Below are positions 24,429 to 32,104 of a DNA stretch of 64,000 nucleotides, piece by piece. The notes beneath the pieces are model-generated. The model made no database searches and was not told the DNA's origin. It was given only the letters and a program-made list of their open reading frames with translations. Numbering within the stretch: position 1 is the stretch's first letter; every line of letters begins with the position of its first letter. The DNA is from Erwinia sp050410775. Lineage in GTDB: Bacteria > Pseudomonadota > Gammaproteobacteria > Enterobacterales > Enterobacteriaceae. Location of the stretch: assembly GCF_050410775.1 (NCBI RefSeq), contig NZ_CP191229.1; one strand, given 5' to 3'. A program made the position numbers and the translations under genes.

Positions 24429-24536
24429 ATGAAGCCACGAATTAAATCATTGCTGATTGCCGGATATAACCACGGCTTGTTGAGCGGAGTGTTTGTCCGG
24501 TACTGGTTTAACAAACTGCAACTGAGGTCATCATGA
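24429..24536 (+). CDS. Small basic protein between O and the helicase, 35 aa
   Basis: It begins MKPRIKSLLIAGYNHGLLSG and ends WFNKLQLRSS. It is basic and amphipathic. The stop overlaps the helicase start by 4 bp, so translation is coupled. I have no family for it. Confidence 0.55.
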   Translation: MKPRIKSLLIAGYNHGLLSGVFVRYWFNKLQLRSS

Positions 24537-26416
24537 AGCCAGCTGAACTTAGTGACCTGCTCTGGAATCAGGTCGACAGGGTAGCGAGATACCTGTTGCC
24601 TAACGGCAAAAAAGAATCGCATGAATGGGTGGCAGGAAGTGTTAACGGCGAGCAAGGTCACAGCCTTAAGGTGAACCTCGCGGGGAAAAAGGTCTGGCAG
24701 GACTTTGCAGAAGGTAGCGGCGGTGACCTGTTAGATTTATGGGTTGCCGTCAGGGATTGCGGACTCCACCAGGCGATGACCGAAGCCAAGGAGTTTCTCG
24801 GCATCAAAGACAATGACCACCACTTCGCAGCAAAGCAGCAAAAAAAGTTCTCCCGACCTGACCGTAAGAAAATCTGTAAGTACCTCACTAAAACCGAAAA
24901 GCATATCGAATACCTGGCTACCCGCGGTATCACTGCGGAGACAGCGAAAATATTTGAAGTGGCAGCCGCAAAGGTCTGGAACGGTGAGAGGGAGCTGGAT
25001 GCCCTGGCATTTCCGTACAAGCGGGATGGGGAGCTTTTGCAGGTCAAGCGGATCAGCACTGAGCGCCCAAATGGGAAGAAGGTAATTATGGCTGAGGGAG
25101 ACTGTGAACCGTGCCTGTTTGGCTGGCAGGCAATGCCGAAAAACATTCGCGTTGTGGTTCTGTGTGAAGGGGAAATTGACTGCATGACCTATCACCAGTA
25201 CGGATTACCGGCCCTGTCAGTGCCGTTTGGTGGAGGCAAGGGAGCCAAGCAGCAGTGGATTGAATTTGAATTCCACAATCTTGATCGCTTCGATGAAATA
25301 TGGATTTCGATGGATGCCGATGAAGTAGGTCAGATAGCTGCCAAAGAAATTGCCAGCCGCCTCGGTGAGCATCGATGCCGCCTGGTGAACCTTCCGCACA
25401 AAGACATAAACGAGTGTCTTCAGGCAGGAATGACTTCTGAGCAGGTTATCGACGTGCTGGAGCGGGCAGCCTTCTTCGATCCTGAAGAGCTTTACAGCGC
25501 ACGTGAATTCTATCAGGACACCATCAACGCCTTTTACGGCAAGGAACAGTCCCTTTTCCAGTCCCCATGGGAAACACTGAACCATAACTTCGCGTTCCGG
25601 GAAGCTGAACTCACCATCGTTAATGGGGTGAACGGACATGGTAAAACTGAAGTTGCCGGCCATATGGTACTAGAGGCCATGCGCCATGGAGTCAGAACCT
25701 GCGTAGCGTCGCTGGAATTGAAACCCGGTGCATTACTGAAACGCCTCACCAGGCAGTCAACATGCCTGAAGCTGCCTTCTGAGCTGGAAATAGGCTCTGC
25801 GTTTAATTTCTATGATGACCGCCTTTGGTTGTTCGGACTCACTGGCACAGCAAAAGCCGATAGGCTTCTGGAGATTTTCGAATACGCTCATCGCCGCTAC
25901 GGAATTCAGTTGTTCGTTATAGACAGCCTGATGAAGTGTGGGATTGGTGAGGACGATTACAACGGACAGAAGGCATTTATCGATGCGGTTTGCGACTTTA
26001 AAAACCGGACCAACAGTCACGTCATCATGGTTACCCATAGCCGCAAGAGCGACAGCGAGGAAAAGCCTACTGGGAAGATGGATGTTAAGGGAACCAGCGC
26101 CATCACTGACCTGACGGATAATCTATTCATCATCTGGCGTAACAAGCCACGCGAAAGGGCACTCCAAAAGAAACAGCAGTCACAACCTCTGAACGAAAAA
26201 GAAGAGGCGGCATTAGCAGGCTCAGGATCGGTACTGATGCTTGAGAAGCAGCGAAATGGCGAGGGCTGGGAAGGCGGAATACAGCTTTACCTGCACGAAC
26301 AGTCGCACCAGTTCCTGATAATGGAAGGCTCAACACCCTACAACTACATCGCCAACATGCCAGCTGATCAGTATGACCAGGCGTGGGCGAATGAAAACGT
26401 TACGGAGTACGCATGA
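24533..26416 (+). CDS. Bifunctional primase-helicase (Toprim plus DnaB-like)
   Basis: The 627-residue protein has a Toprim primase part with E212/E214 (CEGEID) and DAD at 261-263. A RecA-fold DnaB-like helicase follows, with Walker A NGVNGHGKT (364-372) and Walker B LFVIDSLMKCG. The N-terminal zinc finger of full T7-type gp4 is not evident; WVAGSVNGEQGHSLKVNL-type sequence stands in its place. It opens the fork and primes lagging-strand synthesis at the O-bound origin, replacing lambda P recruitment of host DnaB. Confidence 0.92.
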   Translation: MKPAELSDLLWNQVDRVARYLLPNGKKESHEWVAGSVNGEQGHSLKVNLAGKKVWQDFAEGSGGDLLDLWVAVRDCGLHQAMTEAKEFLGIKDNDHHFAAKQQKKFSRPDRKKICKYLTKTEKHIEYLATRGITAETAKIFEVAAAKVWNGERELDALAFPYKRDGELLQVKRISTERPNGKKVIMAEGDCEPCLFGWQAMPKNIRVVVLCEGEIDCMTYHQYGLPALSVPFGGGKGAKQQWIEFEFHNLDRFDEIWISMDADEVGQIAAKEIASRLGEHRCRLVNLPHKDINECLQAGMTSEQVIDVLERAAFFDPEELYSAREFYQDTINAFYGKEQSLFQSPWETLNHNFAFREAELTIVNGVNGHGKTEVAGHMVLEAMRHGVRTCVASLELKPGALLKRLTRQSTCLKLPSELEIGSAFNFYDDRLWLFGLTGTAKADRLLEIFEYAHRRYGIQLFVIDSLMKCGIGEDDYNGQKAFIDAVCDFKNRTNSHVIMVTHSRKSDSEEKPTGKMDVKGTSAITDLTDNLFIIWRNKPRERALQKKQQSQPLNEKEEAALAGSGSVLMLEKQRNGEGWEGGIQLYLHEQSHQFLIMEGSTPYNYIANMPADQYDQAWANENVTEYA

Positions 26417-26505
26417 CCACCTATCTCACAGAGTTAATAACCGGGCTGCTAATCGCGGCCTTTTTTGTGCGCGCTGTATGGGCGGGCAAGAAGGGAGAGT
26501 TTTGA
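26413..26505 (+). CDS. Single-span membrane peptide, 30 aa
   Basis: It begins MTTYLTELITGLLIAAFFVR and ends WAGKKGEF: one hydrophobic span with a positive C-terminus. It overlaps the helicase stop by 4 bp. A peptide of this design in the nin-like region suggests a real, uncharacterised small protein. Confidence 0.55.
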   Translation: MTTYLTELITGLLIAAFFVRAVWAGKKGEF

Positions 26506-26506
26506 G

Positions 26507-26710
26507 ATGACGTTTACGCATAAAGGGAAGGTCGGCGGCATATGGGGCTGGCGAACTGCGGAACTTAGAGAAACGAAATGCTTCTGGATTTCCAATGCTG
26601 GAGAGAGGTTCAGAAAAACCAGTGGTAGCCTGACTGGAAACAGCGCGTGGGACTGTACGAAGCTTGACCTGAGCAGCATCACGGAGATTGCCCATGACCA
26701 AAAACGTTGA
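26507..26710 (+). CDS. Hypothetical protein, 67 aa
   Basis: The start at 26507 follows GGGAGAGTTTTG. The sequence is rich in aromatic residues and Gly, with beta-like repeats (MTFTHKGKVGGIWGWRTAEL and CFWISNAGERFRK). Part of the tightly packed nin-like block. Function unknown. Confidence 0.65.
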   Translation: MTFTHKGKVGGIWGWRTAELRETKCFWISNAGERFRKTSGSLTGNSAWDCTKLDLSSITEIAHDQKR

Positions 26711-26864
26711 TCTTGAGCGGGAGAAGTTTGCTATCTGGTTTCGACCCCGTGAAATAACAATGAAATCTCAAGGCCTAGGATTGAATGCTATCTCCCGCCT
26801 AAGGCAGAGGCAATGGGAAGCATGGCGAGCAGGCTGGCAGGCCAGAGCAATGGAGGGAGAGTGA
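26694..26864 (+). CDS. Hypothetical protein, 56 aa
   Basis: It begins MTKNVDLEREKFAIWFRPRE and contains QRQWEAWRAGWQARAMEGE. The tail QWEAWRAGWQAR occurs in many phage accessory proteins. It overlaps the previous gene by 17 bp and the next by 1 bp. Function unknown. Confidence 0.7.
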   Translation: MTKNVDLEREKFAIWFRPREITMKSQGLGLNAISRLRQRQWEAWRAGWQARAMEGE

Positions 26865-27202
26865 TGGCATTTGTATCTCAACACACCGGCATGGGGCGGC
26901 ATGGCCCAGCAGGAATGAGCGTGAAATTCGGCAAGTCTGGCTCAACAACATGCTACGTGGCATCAAAGGTGAGAAGTGGCACCCGTTTCGCAGAGCTTGA
27001 GCTTGATGAGGTTACCAAGCAGGTGAGGGTTAGATGCGGTACCGAATCAGGCGTGAAGTTATCTGGCGCTGCCGGCGGGCAATTTTCAGTAAGCAAAAGC
27101 TTTGGCAGAAAAGTCATTCCCTCTGGCAAGGAAAAAACTCATATCGCACTGACTCTTTCTGATGATGGTTGGTGGTATGGCAACTACGGAGAACAATCAT
27201 GA
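26864..27202 (+). CDS. Hypothetical protein, 112 aa
   Basis: Gly/Ser-rich beta-type protein beginning MAFVSQHTGMGRHGPAGMSV; AMEGGRV-type upstream coding provides GGGAGAG as ribosome site. No catalytic or metal motif is visible. It is translationally coupled to both neighbours. Family not recognised. Confidence 0.7.
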   Translation: MAFVSQHTGMGRHGPAGMSVKFGKSGSTTCYVASKVRSGTRFAELELDEVTKQVRVRCGTESGVKLSGAAGGQFSVSKSFGRKVIPSGKEKTHIALTLSDDGWWYGNYGEQS

Positions 27203-27378
27203 CAGCTGACGTAATCCCACTACCCAAGCGCCCGGACTATTTGTCCGAAGTGCAAAACGGCATTGAGCTGCTGAAGAAGTTCAACAACACCGGCGGCCAC
27301 AATCAGATGACCATCAGCCTGATACTGGAAAAGATGGCTGATGACCTGGCTAATGCGCAGGGGCAGAAAAGGAGGTGA
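27199..27378 (+). CDS. Hypothetical protein, 59 aa
   Basis: It begins MTADVIPLPKRPDYLSEVQN with a helical rest ending DLANAQGQKRR. It overlaps the preceding stop by 4 bp and precedes ninB. Function unknown. Confidence 0.65.
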   Translation: MTADVIPLPKRPDYLSEVQNGIELLKKFNNTGGHNQMTISLILEKMADDLANAQGQKRR

Positions 27379-27381
27379 GCC

Positions 27382-27825
27382 GTGCAGGACTTCTGCCTTC
27401 ACAAATCAACCCTGGGCCAATTCACAAAGCACCTTTTCGACCTCGTCTCTTCCGGCAAACGCTGGCGCATCAAAATCACAGAGTGGCGTGACCAACGCAG
27501 CATCCCTCAGAACTCCCTTCAGCACATGTGGTACGCAGAGCTAAGCGCTTATCTCATTAAGCGTGGTAAGCCCTTTGCGTCTCCCGAATGGGTTAAGGAT
27601 GCGATGAAGCACACCTATCTGGGATATGAGACACGCGAGATGGTCGATGTGGTAACAGGTGAGCGAACTCAGATACAGACGCTACGGCACACCGCAGACC
27701 TCGACACAGGCGATATGCATCACTACCTAACTCAGGTGGAAGGATGGGCGCTGAATGTCGGTTGCAGGCTGACAATCCCTGCCGACAGCGAATACAACCA
27801 ACTCAGACAAAAGCAGGTGGCTTAA
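27382..27825 (+). CDS. ninB: NinB-family recombination protein
   Basis: A 147-residue protein with a GTG start preceded by GGAGG. The block RDQRSIPQNSLQHMWYAELS matches the conserved core of NinB/YbcN proteins (RSLDQNRKLWACLGDV in lambda). The C-terminus (GWALNVGCRLTIPADSEYNQ) is also seen in phage NinB relatives. NinB (Orf) modulates RecF-pathway-type phage recombination by binding SSB-coated DNA. First recognisable nin gene. Confidence 0.85.
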   Translation: MQDFCLHKSTLGQFTKHLFDLVSSGKRWRIKITEWRDQRSIPQNSLQHMWYAELSAYLIKRGKPFASPEWVKDAMKHTYLGYETREMVDVVTGERTQIQTLRHTADLDTGDMHHYLTQVEGWALNVGCRLTIPADSEYNQLRQKQVA

Positions 27826-28091
27826 TGAGCAAATTAAAAGTCGCAGTACTGGACGCAATGGCCAACGGTGAATGGATGGTTCCTAACGACATTGTCGCCC
27901 AGGCGCATTACCCGGCGCCGTCAGTCCGGAGCGTGCTGAACAAGCTTTGCATTGATGGCGTGATTGAGCGCGAGCGGGACGCCTCCCGGCAGAACGGAAT
28001 GCGATACCGGCTGACTGGAATCCCATGCGGATTTGGAGTGAGCGGAAATATCGCCAGATTCGACCAGTGCATCAGGAGTGTCAGAGCATGA
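27825..28091 (+). CDS. Winged-helix-like protein, 88 aa
   Basis: The segment PNDIVAQAHYPAPSVRSVLN followed by KLCIDGVIERERDAS looks like a winged-helix DNA-binding unit. It starts MSKLKVAVLDAMANGEWMV in a TAATG overlap with ninB. Probably a small regulator or replication accessory; not assigned. Confidence 0.65.
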   Translation: MSKLKVAVLDAMANGEWMVPNDIVAQAHYPAPSVRSVLNKLCIDGVIERERDASRQNGMRYRLTGIPCGFGVSGNIARFDQCIRSVRA

Positions 28092-28375
28092 GGCAGCCCT
28101 ATACCACTCACGATATTAAATTGATACGTGAGTTATCTAAAACCATGACTGCCCGGCAGGTGGCGGAGCATCTCGGTCGCTCTACTGGCGCTATCCAGCA
28201 AGTGGCTTTTCGAAACAATATCAAGTTCGGTCCGGAAACCTACCGATGCCACACCATGAGAGACGTGAAGGAAGTCATCAGGCTCAGGCAAAGCGGATTA
28301 ACCTTCCGGAGGGTTGCAGAGCAAAGCGGGGTGAAACTGGCTAGTTGCATGTATCTGTATCGGAGGCATGCATGA
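28088..28375 (+). CDS. Helix-turn-helix phage protein, 95 aa
   Basis: Two helix-turn-helix-like segments are visible: LSKTMTARQVAEHLGRSTGA and LRQSGLTFRRVAEQSGVKLA. The arrangement recalls small resolvase-like or GcrA-like DNA binders. It overlaps both neighbours by 4 bp. Target unknown. Confidence 0.7.
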   Translation: MRQPYTTHDIKLIRELSKTMTARQVAEHLGRSTGAIQQVAFRNNIKFGPETYRCHTMRDVKEVIRLRQSGLTFRRVAEQSGVKLASCMYLYRRHA

Positions 28376-28575
28376 AATCATGGTTCCACCACTCCAACTG
28401 CACCACCGAAGAAGCAAACGCACTAATCCTCCAGTATCAAGCCCGCAACATCAAAACCGAAAAGCATCTGGCCGATGACTATAAGTCCTGGACCGTTTCG
28501 GCGTTGCTACCCGAACTCAACCACATCCCGCAGCCATCCCGGCGCTGGGAGCAGCCGATATGGAGCAGGGTATGA
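28372..28575 (+). CDS. Hypothetical nin-region protein, 67 aa
   Basis: It begins MKSWFHHSNCTTEEANALIL and ends RRWEQPIWSRV. Coupled by a 4-bp overlap to both neighbours. Family not recognised. Confidence 0.65.
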   Translation: MKSWFHHSNCTTEEANALILQYQARNIKTEKHLADDYKSWTVSALLPELNHIPQPSRRWEQPIWSRV

Positions 28576-28712
28576 ATGAACCAGTCGAAAGAGCCTGCCT
28601 GGATTGTGGCATGGCACTCAGCGACGATGAGACTTGGGTATGTGAGGAGTGCGCGGCGTTCTACGAAATGACTGATCTCCATTCGAATATGACAGGAGGC
28701 GATGATGGCTAA
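28572..28712 (+). CDS. Small zinc-ribbon protein, 46 aa
   Basis: Two cysteine pairs, CLDC and CEEC, separated by 11 residues make a zinc-ribbon-like fold in an acidic protein that begins MNEPVERACLDCGMALSDDE. It overlaps ninG by 8 bp. Small zinc proteins are common in nin regions; function unknown. Confidence 0.65.
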   Translation: MNEPVERACLDCGMALSDDETWVCEECAAFYEMTDLHSNMTGGDDG

Positions 28713-29283
28713 AGGCATCAAGCTGCCGAAGCCGAAGAAGTGCAAATGTTGCCCTGAGAAATTTATCCCCCGTAATACCCTCCAGATCGTCTGTTCTCCA
28801 AAATGTGCAATCCAACTCGCTAATCAGCTATCCGAGCGCAAACAAAAGCGCCAGGAGAAAGCAGAGCGCGCGGCGTGGAATAAGCGCAAAGCCGACGTGA
28901 AGCCGTTAAGCCACTGGATGAACATGACCCAGCGGGCATTCAACGACTACATTCGGGCGCGGGACGGGGATATCTGTATCAGCTGCGGCAGTACAACGGC
29001 GATCGCTTATCACGCCGGGCATTACCGGACAACAGCGGCGGCGTCACAGCTTCGGTTCAACGAGGACAATGTCCACAGCCAGTGTTCAGCGTGCAATATG
29101 CATCACTCCGGAAACATCGGGCCATACCGCATCAACCTGATAGCGAAAATCGGCCTTCAGCGCGTCTTAGCGCTCGAATCTGACAATAACCCTCACCGAT
29201 ACACCCGCGAAGAACTGGACGCGCTACGTGCGTTGTACAGGGCTAAATTGCGGGCGCTGATTAAACAAAGAGAGGCGGCATGA
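28705..29283 (+). CDS. ninG: NinG (Rap)-family recombination protein
   Basis: This 192-residue protein has an N-terminal zinc finger (CKCCPEKFIP...CSPKC). An HNH-like core follows: CISCGSTTAIAYHAGHYRTT, then NVHSQCSACNMHHSGNIGPY. Lambda NinG/Rap is a structure-specific endonuclease for recombination intermediates. Two adjacent ATGs exist; the second (28705) is better placed relative to AGGAGG. Confidence 0.92.
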   Translation: MAKGIKLPKPKKCKCCPEKFIPRNTLQIVCSPKCAIQLANQLSERKQKRQEKAERAAWNKRKADVKPLSHWMNMTQRAFNDYIRARDGDICISCGSTTAIAYHAGHYRTTAAASQLRFNEDNVHSQCSACNMHHSGNIGPYRINLIAKIGLQRVLALESDNNPHRYTREELDALRALYRAKLRALIKQREAA

Positions 29284-29810
29284 CCATACGTGAATTAAGT
29301 CTCACCAAAGAGCAACACGACTGGCTGAATGGCTGGCTGGAATTGTGGGGCGCCTGGGTTTATTCAGGAAGGCTGGAAAAGCGCCAGAGCGGCATGATTG
29401 CTCAGTGGATGGCATCAGTAGAGCCGCAGCCTGGCATGTCCCGGCCAATGTGTAATGACGATGACGGAATGTTGATTTCTCAGGTCGTAGATTCCGTCAT
29501 GTGCATCGATAAAAAAGCGTTTGGCATCCTGTTGAGTTACTACGCTCATGGTTCTTCCAAGCGAGCCATTGCATCCTACTACCATAAGACCGCAAGTCCT
29601 CGCAAAATCAACAAGGGCCGAAGCGGGGAAGGTTGGCGTAAGCCTTCCTATGGAACCTGTCGAAACGAGATTGATGATATTTTGAATGCCAGCCTTTGGA
29701 TGATCTTCTATCCTCTGCAAAAAGCGTTCAACGAGCGCAAACCTGTGGTTAAAGTGCGGCATTCTGCAAATAACATGTTGACATCTTTTAGCCATTTAGC
29801 CACTATGTAA
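29280..29810 (+). CDS. Q: Late antitermination protein Q
   Basis: The 176-residue protein resembles Phage_antitermQ/DUF1133-type Q proteins: LELWGAWVYSGR near the start and LLSYYAHGSSKRAIASYYHK in the middle. That last segment is a sigma-4-like helix-turn-helix. It should bind at the late promoter embedded in its own 3' end and let polymerase pass the downstream terminator. Last gene of the rightward early operon. Confidence 0.85.
   Translation: MTIRELSLTKEQHDWLNGWLELWGAWVYSGRLEKRQSGMIAQWMASVEPQPGMSRPMCNDDDGMLISQVVDSVMCIDKKAFGILLSYYAHGSSKRAIASYYHKTASPRKINKGRSGEGWRKPSYGTCRNEIDDILNASLWMIFYPLQKAFNERKPVVKVRHSANNMLTSFSHLATM
29778..29806 (+). promoter_or_regulatory. Late promoter pR'
   Basis: TTGACA and CACTAT with a 17-bp spacer lie in the last codons of Q and face the lysis and morphogenesis genes. 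A terminator starts 10 bp past the -10 element, the expected pR'-tR' arrangement for Q control. Confidence 0.75.
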
Positions 29811-29815
29811 GGGTA

Positions 29816-29857
29816 AGCTGCCGTACGTGTTCTTAGAATGCGACGGCGGCTTTTTTT
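29816..29857 (+). terminator. Terminator tR' downstream of pR'
   Basis: AGCTGCCGT / ACGGCGGCT (one T-G pair), with a secondary TTCT/AGAA stem inside the loop and seven T. It should stop Q-less late transcripts at about 45 nt. Confidence 0.8.
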
Positions 29858-29934
29858 GTCTGCACAACAGGCGAGAATATTTAGCGGGTGTCCTGGCACA
29901 CCAAAGAGGCGCTGAGTGTTCTCACCGTTGTAGT

Positions 29935-29963
29935 GAAAAAGAAAGGCCGCACAATGGCGGCCT
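29935..29963 (-). terminator. Terminator of hicAB
   Basis: Minus-strand AGGCCGC / GCGGCCT stem followed by TTTCTTTTTC, 19 bp past the hicB stop. Confidence 0.75.
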
Positions 29964-29981
29964 CAGAGACGGAGGTAGTCT

Positions 29982-30392
29982 TTATGCTACTGAAAGCTCT
30001 TTGCGAGCAGCTTCAGCAAGAAAGTGGCTGCGGCTCGTATAGCGGGGATTTTTGCTTACGGTATTATCGATCTTCTCAATTAAAATATGCGGCAAAGTAA
30101 TATTGATGCGGTCAGCTTTACCCATAAACTTTGTAAGATCGACTGTCACGCCGAACCAAAACCCTCCGGTATAATTTTCGTCAGATCCTGATGTCCTAGT
30201 GATCATAGCGGCTGGGGCGGGAATATCCTTACCCATATCGGCCATTAACTCAAAGTGAGCCTCTAAGGCACTAGCTGCATCCGCAGCGGCTTCTTCCATA
30301 GTGTCCCCTGCAAAATAGCAGCCAGGCACATCTGGAAATGAGCCACTTGCTGAACCGTCTTGATCCTGATGGATATAAGCGGGATATAACAT
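29982..30392 (-). CDS. hicB: HicB-family antitoxin
   Basis: This 136-residue protein has an N-terminal HicB RNase-H-like domain (MLYPAYIHQDQDGSASGSFP, DVPGCYFAGDTMEEAAADAA). A C-terminal ribbon-helix-helix-like part follows (INITLPHILIEKIDNTVSKN). It neutralises HicA and represses the operon. The start at 30392 is preceded by AGGAG. Opposite in direction to the surrounding late operon. Confidence 0.93.
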   Translation of the reverse strand: MLYPAYIHQDQDGSASGSFPDVPGCYFAGDTMEEAAADAASALEAHFELMADMGKDIPAPAAMITRTSGSDENYTGGFWFGVTVDLTKFMGKADRINITLPHILIEKIDNTVSKNPRYTSRSHFLAEAARKELSVA

Positions 30393-30440
30393 GCTTAACA
30401 CTCCTGCGCTAAGAAGGAGCGCCCTTACGGGCAACTCCAT

Positions 30441-30623
30441 TTATTTTAGTTTCGCATCCTTCATGATTTGATGAACTGTTCCTGTTTTCAAATCTTTCTT
30501 AGGGTGCGGAACTGTTATGACAATCGAGAAATCTGGATGGCTGAACTGGTGATGACTTCCTTTTACTCTTTCAAGTTGCCAACCACTTTTCTCTAACAGC
30601 TTTATCAGTTCCGAACTTTTCAA
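30441..30623 (-). CDS. hicA: HicA-family mRNA interferase toxin
   Basis: The 60-residue double-stranded-RNA-binding-fold toxin has its catalytic histidine in KGSHHQF (H24) and the family end GTVHQIMKDA. It cleaves mRNA when free of HicB. The gene precedes hicB, the usual HicAB order. As a moron between Q and lysis it may stabilise the prophage or act as abortive defence. Confidence 0.95.
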   Translation of the reverse strand: MKSSELIKLLEKSGWQLERVKGSHHQFSHPDFSIVITVPHPKKDLKTGTVHQIMKDAKLK

Positions 30624-30656
30624 ACCCCCTCCGTCTCGTTAACTGATGAAATAATT

Positions 30657-30707
30657 ATACACACGGTACACACTAAGCGCAATCCTTTTAGTGTGTATAG
30701 TGTGTAT
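30657..30707 (-). promoter_or_regulatory. Probable HicB operator upstream of hicA
   Basis: A 20-bp inverted repeat with 18/20 matches, ATACACACGGTACACACTAA (30657-30676) against TTAGTGTGTATAGTGTGTAT (30688-30707), separated by 11 bp. Each arm holds two TACACAC-type units, giving four half-sites upstream of hicA. Confidence 0.7.
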
Positions 30708-30810
30708 TAATTTGAGCTGCCTCCGGGTGGCCTTTTTTTCGTTTTCGCCCCTGCCAATTAACTTCGATCAGTGATTTTCCCGTGGTAGCGGGCGTCTTTT
30801 AAATGCAAAA

Positions 30811-30830
30811 AATCCGCACGATGGCGGATT
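30811..30830. terminator. Bidirectional-looking hairpin before the lysis genes
   Basis: AATCCGC / GCGGATT with a 6-nt loop. The minus strand continues TTTTTTGC, the plus strand CTTCTTC. It may insulate hicAB from the late operon. Confidence 0.5.
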
Positions 30831-30937
30831 CTTCTTCGGTTGCTACCTGGCGACAAGGCGTGGCTTTTCTCTAGACAAGACAAGCTTACTCGGACTTGTT
30901 CAGCTCAACATTTAGACAATTCCTATTCTGGACAAGT

Positions 30938-30950
30938 CCCCTGCGCGGGG
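30938..30950 (+). promoter_or_regulatory. Hairpin overlapping the holin ribosome site
   Basis: CCCC-TGCGC-GGGG lies 7 bp before the first holin ATG and includes the GGGGA likely to act as Shine-Dalgarno. In phage 21 an RNA structure here sets the ratio of the two holin starts. Confidence 0.5.
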
Positions 30951-30957
30951 ATTCGGT

Positions 30958-31197
30958 ATGAAAAATATGGCAGACAAACTTACAACAGCGGCGGCGTACA
31001 CAACGTCGAGCGCAACTTTTTTGGCGGGGAGTATGTCGCTCAATGAATGGCTGGCAATCGGTGGTTTTATTCTGGCAGTGCTGACATTCGGCGTGAATGT
31101 GTACTTCCAGAGGAAAAGGGACCGGCGGGAAGAGAAACTCAGTGAGAAACGATGGGGTGTGACGAATGAGCCAGATAATCCAGATACTCAGGTTTGA
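30958..31197 (+). CDS. Pinholin-type class II holin with dual start
   Basis: This 79-residue protein has two membrane helices (AAAYTTSSATFLAGS and WLAIGGFILAVLTFGVNVYF) and a charged C-terminus. It resembles phage 21 S. The opening MKNMADK has Met at 1 and 4 with Lys between. In S21 the MKSMDK opening makes a longer antiholin and a shorter holin. It triggers lysis by small pores or depolarisation. It overlaps the endolysin gene. Confidence 0.8.
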   Translation: MKNMADKLTTAAAYTTSSATFLAGSMSLNEWLAIGGFILAVLTFGVNVYFQRKRDRREEKLSEKRWGVTNEPDNPDTQV

Positions 31198-31633
31198 GGA
31201 AGGATTTCGAAGCAAGCCATACCGGGACTCTTTGGGATATCCAACTATTGGCACCGGATTCCTCATTGGGCCAAAGGGCGCTTCACTAAGCAATTATACA
31301 TTTACGCTGTCCAGGAATGTCTCAGACGTCTGGCTACAGGAACTGGTAGATGATCGCATTGTGAAGATGAAGGCAAAACCTTCGATTCTCTCTGCGTTGA
31401 AACAATGCAACCCCGCAAGGGCGGATGTGCTAACCAGTATGGCGTTTCAGCTTGGCGTCAATGGTCTGGCCGGATTCAAGAATACGCTGGCTATGGTTGC
31501 CGCTGGAAACTTCTCCGGGTCGGCGGCGGGGATGATGAACAGCTTGTGGGCCCAGCAAACCAGAAATAGAGCGCTTCGTCATGCAGACGTTATGAAGACC
31601 GGAACGTATGACGTTTACAAGGGGCTGATATGA
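31166..31633 (+). CDS. Endolysin, T4-lysozyme type (GH24)
   Basis: The 155-residue muramidase has the triad E12, D21, T27 in FEEGFRSKPYRDSLGYPTIG. Only a short, weakly hydrophobic N-terminus precedes it and no SAR helix is evident. That is notable because pinholins normally pair with SAR endolysins. Export through the holin or Sec therefore needs testing. Coupled to the holin by overlap. Confidence 0.92.
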   Translation: MSQIIQILRFEEGFRSKPYRDSLGYPTIGTGFLIGPKGASLSNYTFTLSRNVSDVWLQELVDDRIVKMKAKPSILSALKQCNPARADVLTSMAFQLGVNGLAGFKNTLAMVAAGNFSGSAAGMMNSLWAQQTRNRALRHADVMKTGTYDVYKGLI

Positions 31634-31851
31634 AGCTTGTCAGTGACTGGCGTAACTGGTGGCGATGGCATTCAACAAAGGCAATTGTCGCGCTGGGTAT
31701 GCTTCCCACTATCTGGTTTGAACTCCCTCCTGAATGGAAAGCCGAAATCCCCTCCAGCTGGATGCGCATTGCAGCGATCGCTGTGATGGTGATTGGCGTC
31801 TATACCCGCGTAACGCGTCAGAAGCCGCCGGAGAAAAGCGATGGGAATTGA
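31630..31851 (+). CDS. Lysis-cassette membrane protein, 73 aa
   Basis: A DUF7940-like small protein opens MKLVSDWRNWWRWHSTKAIV. It has two hydrophobic segments (IVALGMLPTIWFELP and IAAIAVMVIGVYTRV). Such genes are common beside endolysins and may be accessory holins. It overlaps the endolysin by 4 bp. Confidence 0.7.
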   Translation: MKLVSDWRNWWRWHSTKAIVALGMLPTIWFELPPEWKAEIPSSWMRIAAIAVMVIGVYTRVTRQKPPEKSDGN

Positions 31852-32104
31852 AGCTATCATCGGCGCCATCGCTGTGATTATCAGCCTGGTTGCTGCGGCG
31901 TTCGGTATCGGCCACTCCAGAGGGAAGACCAAAGCCGAAACCAAAGCTGAGCAGCAGCGGACGGAAGAGGGCGCCGCCTCGGTGAAAGCAGCAGCAGACC
32001 GGCGCGTTGAAGCAACCAAAGGGGCCAGCGATGTACAGCAAACTGTTAGCCATCTGCCTGATGACGATGTTAATAAGCAGCTGCGCGACAAATGGACCCG
32101 CTAA
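31841..32104 (+). CDS. Rz-like inner-membrane spanin
   Basis: An N-terminal membrane helix (IEAIIGAIAVIISLVAAAFG) is followed by an Ala/Lys/Glu-rich periplasmic coiled coil (TKAETKAEQQRTEEGAASVK). The 87-residue protein has the i-spanin design. A lipoprotein gene starts inside it in another frame, as in lambda Rz/Rz1. Confidence 0.8.
   Translation: MGIEAIIGAIAVIISLVAAAFGIGHSRGKTKAETKAEQQRTEEGAASVKAAADRRVEATKGASDVQQTVSHLPDDDVNKQLRDKWTR

Noticed and set aside
30715..30740. GCTGCCTCCGGGTGGCC with T-run after the hic operator as a terminator
   Set aside because: The stem is only 3 bp before a T-T mismatch; too weak to call although similar text elsewhere forms a good hairpin.
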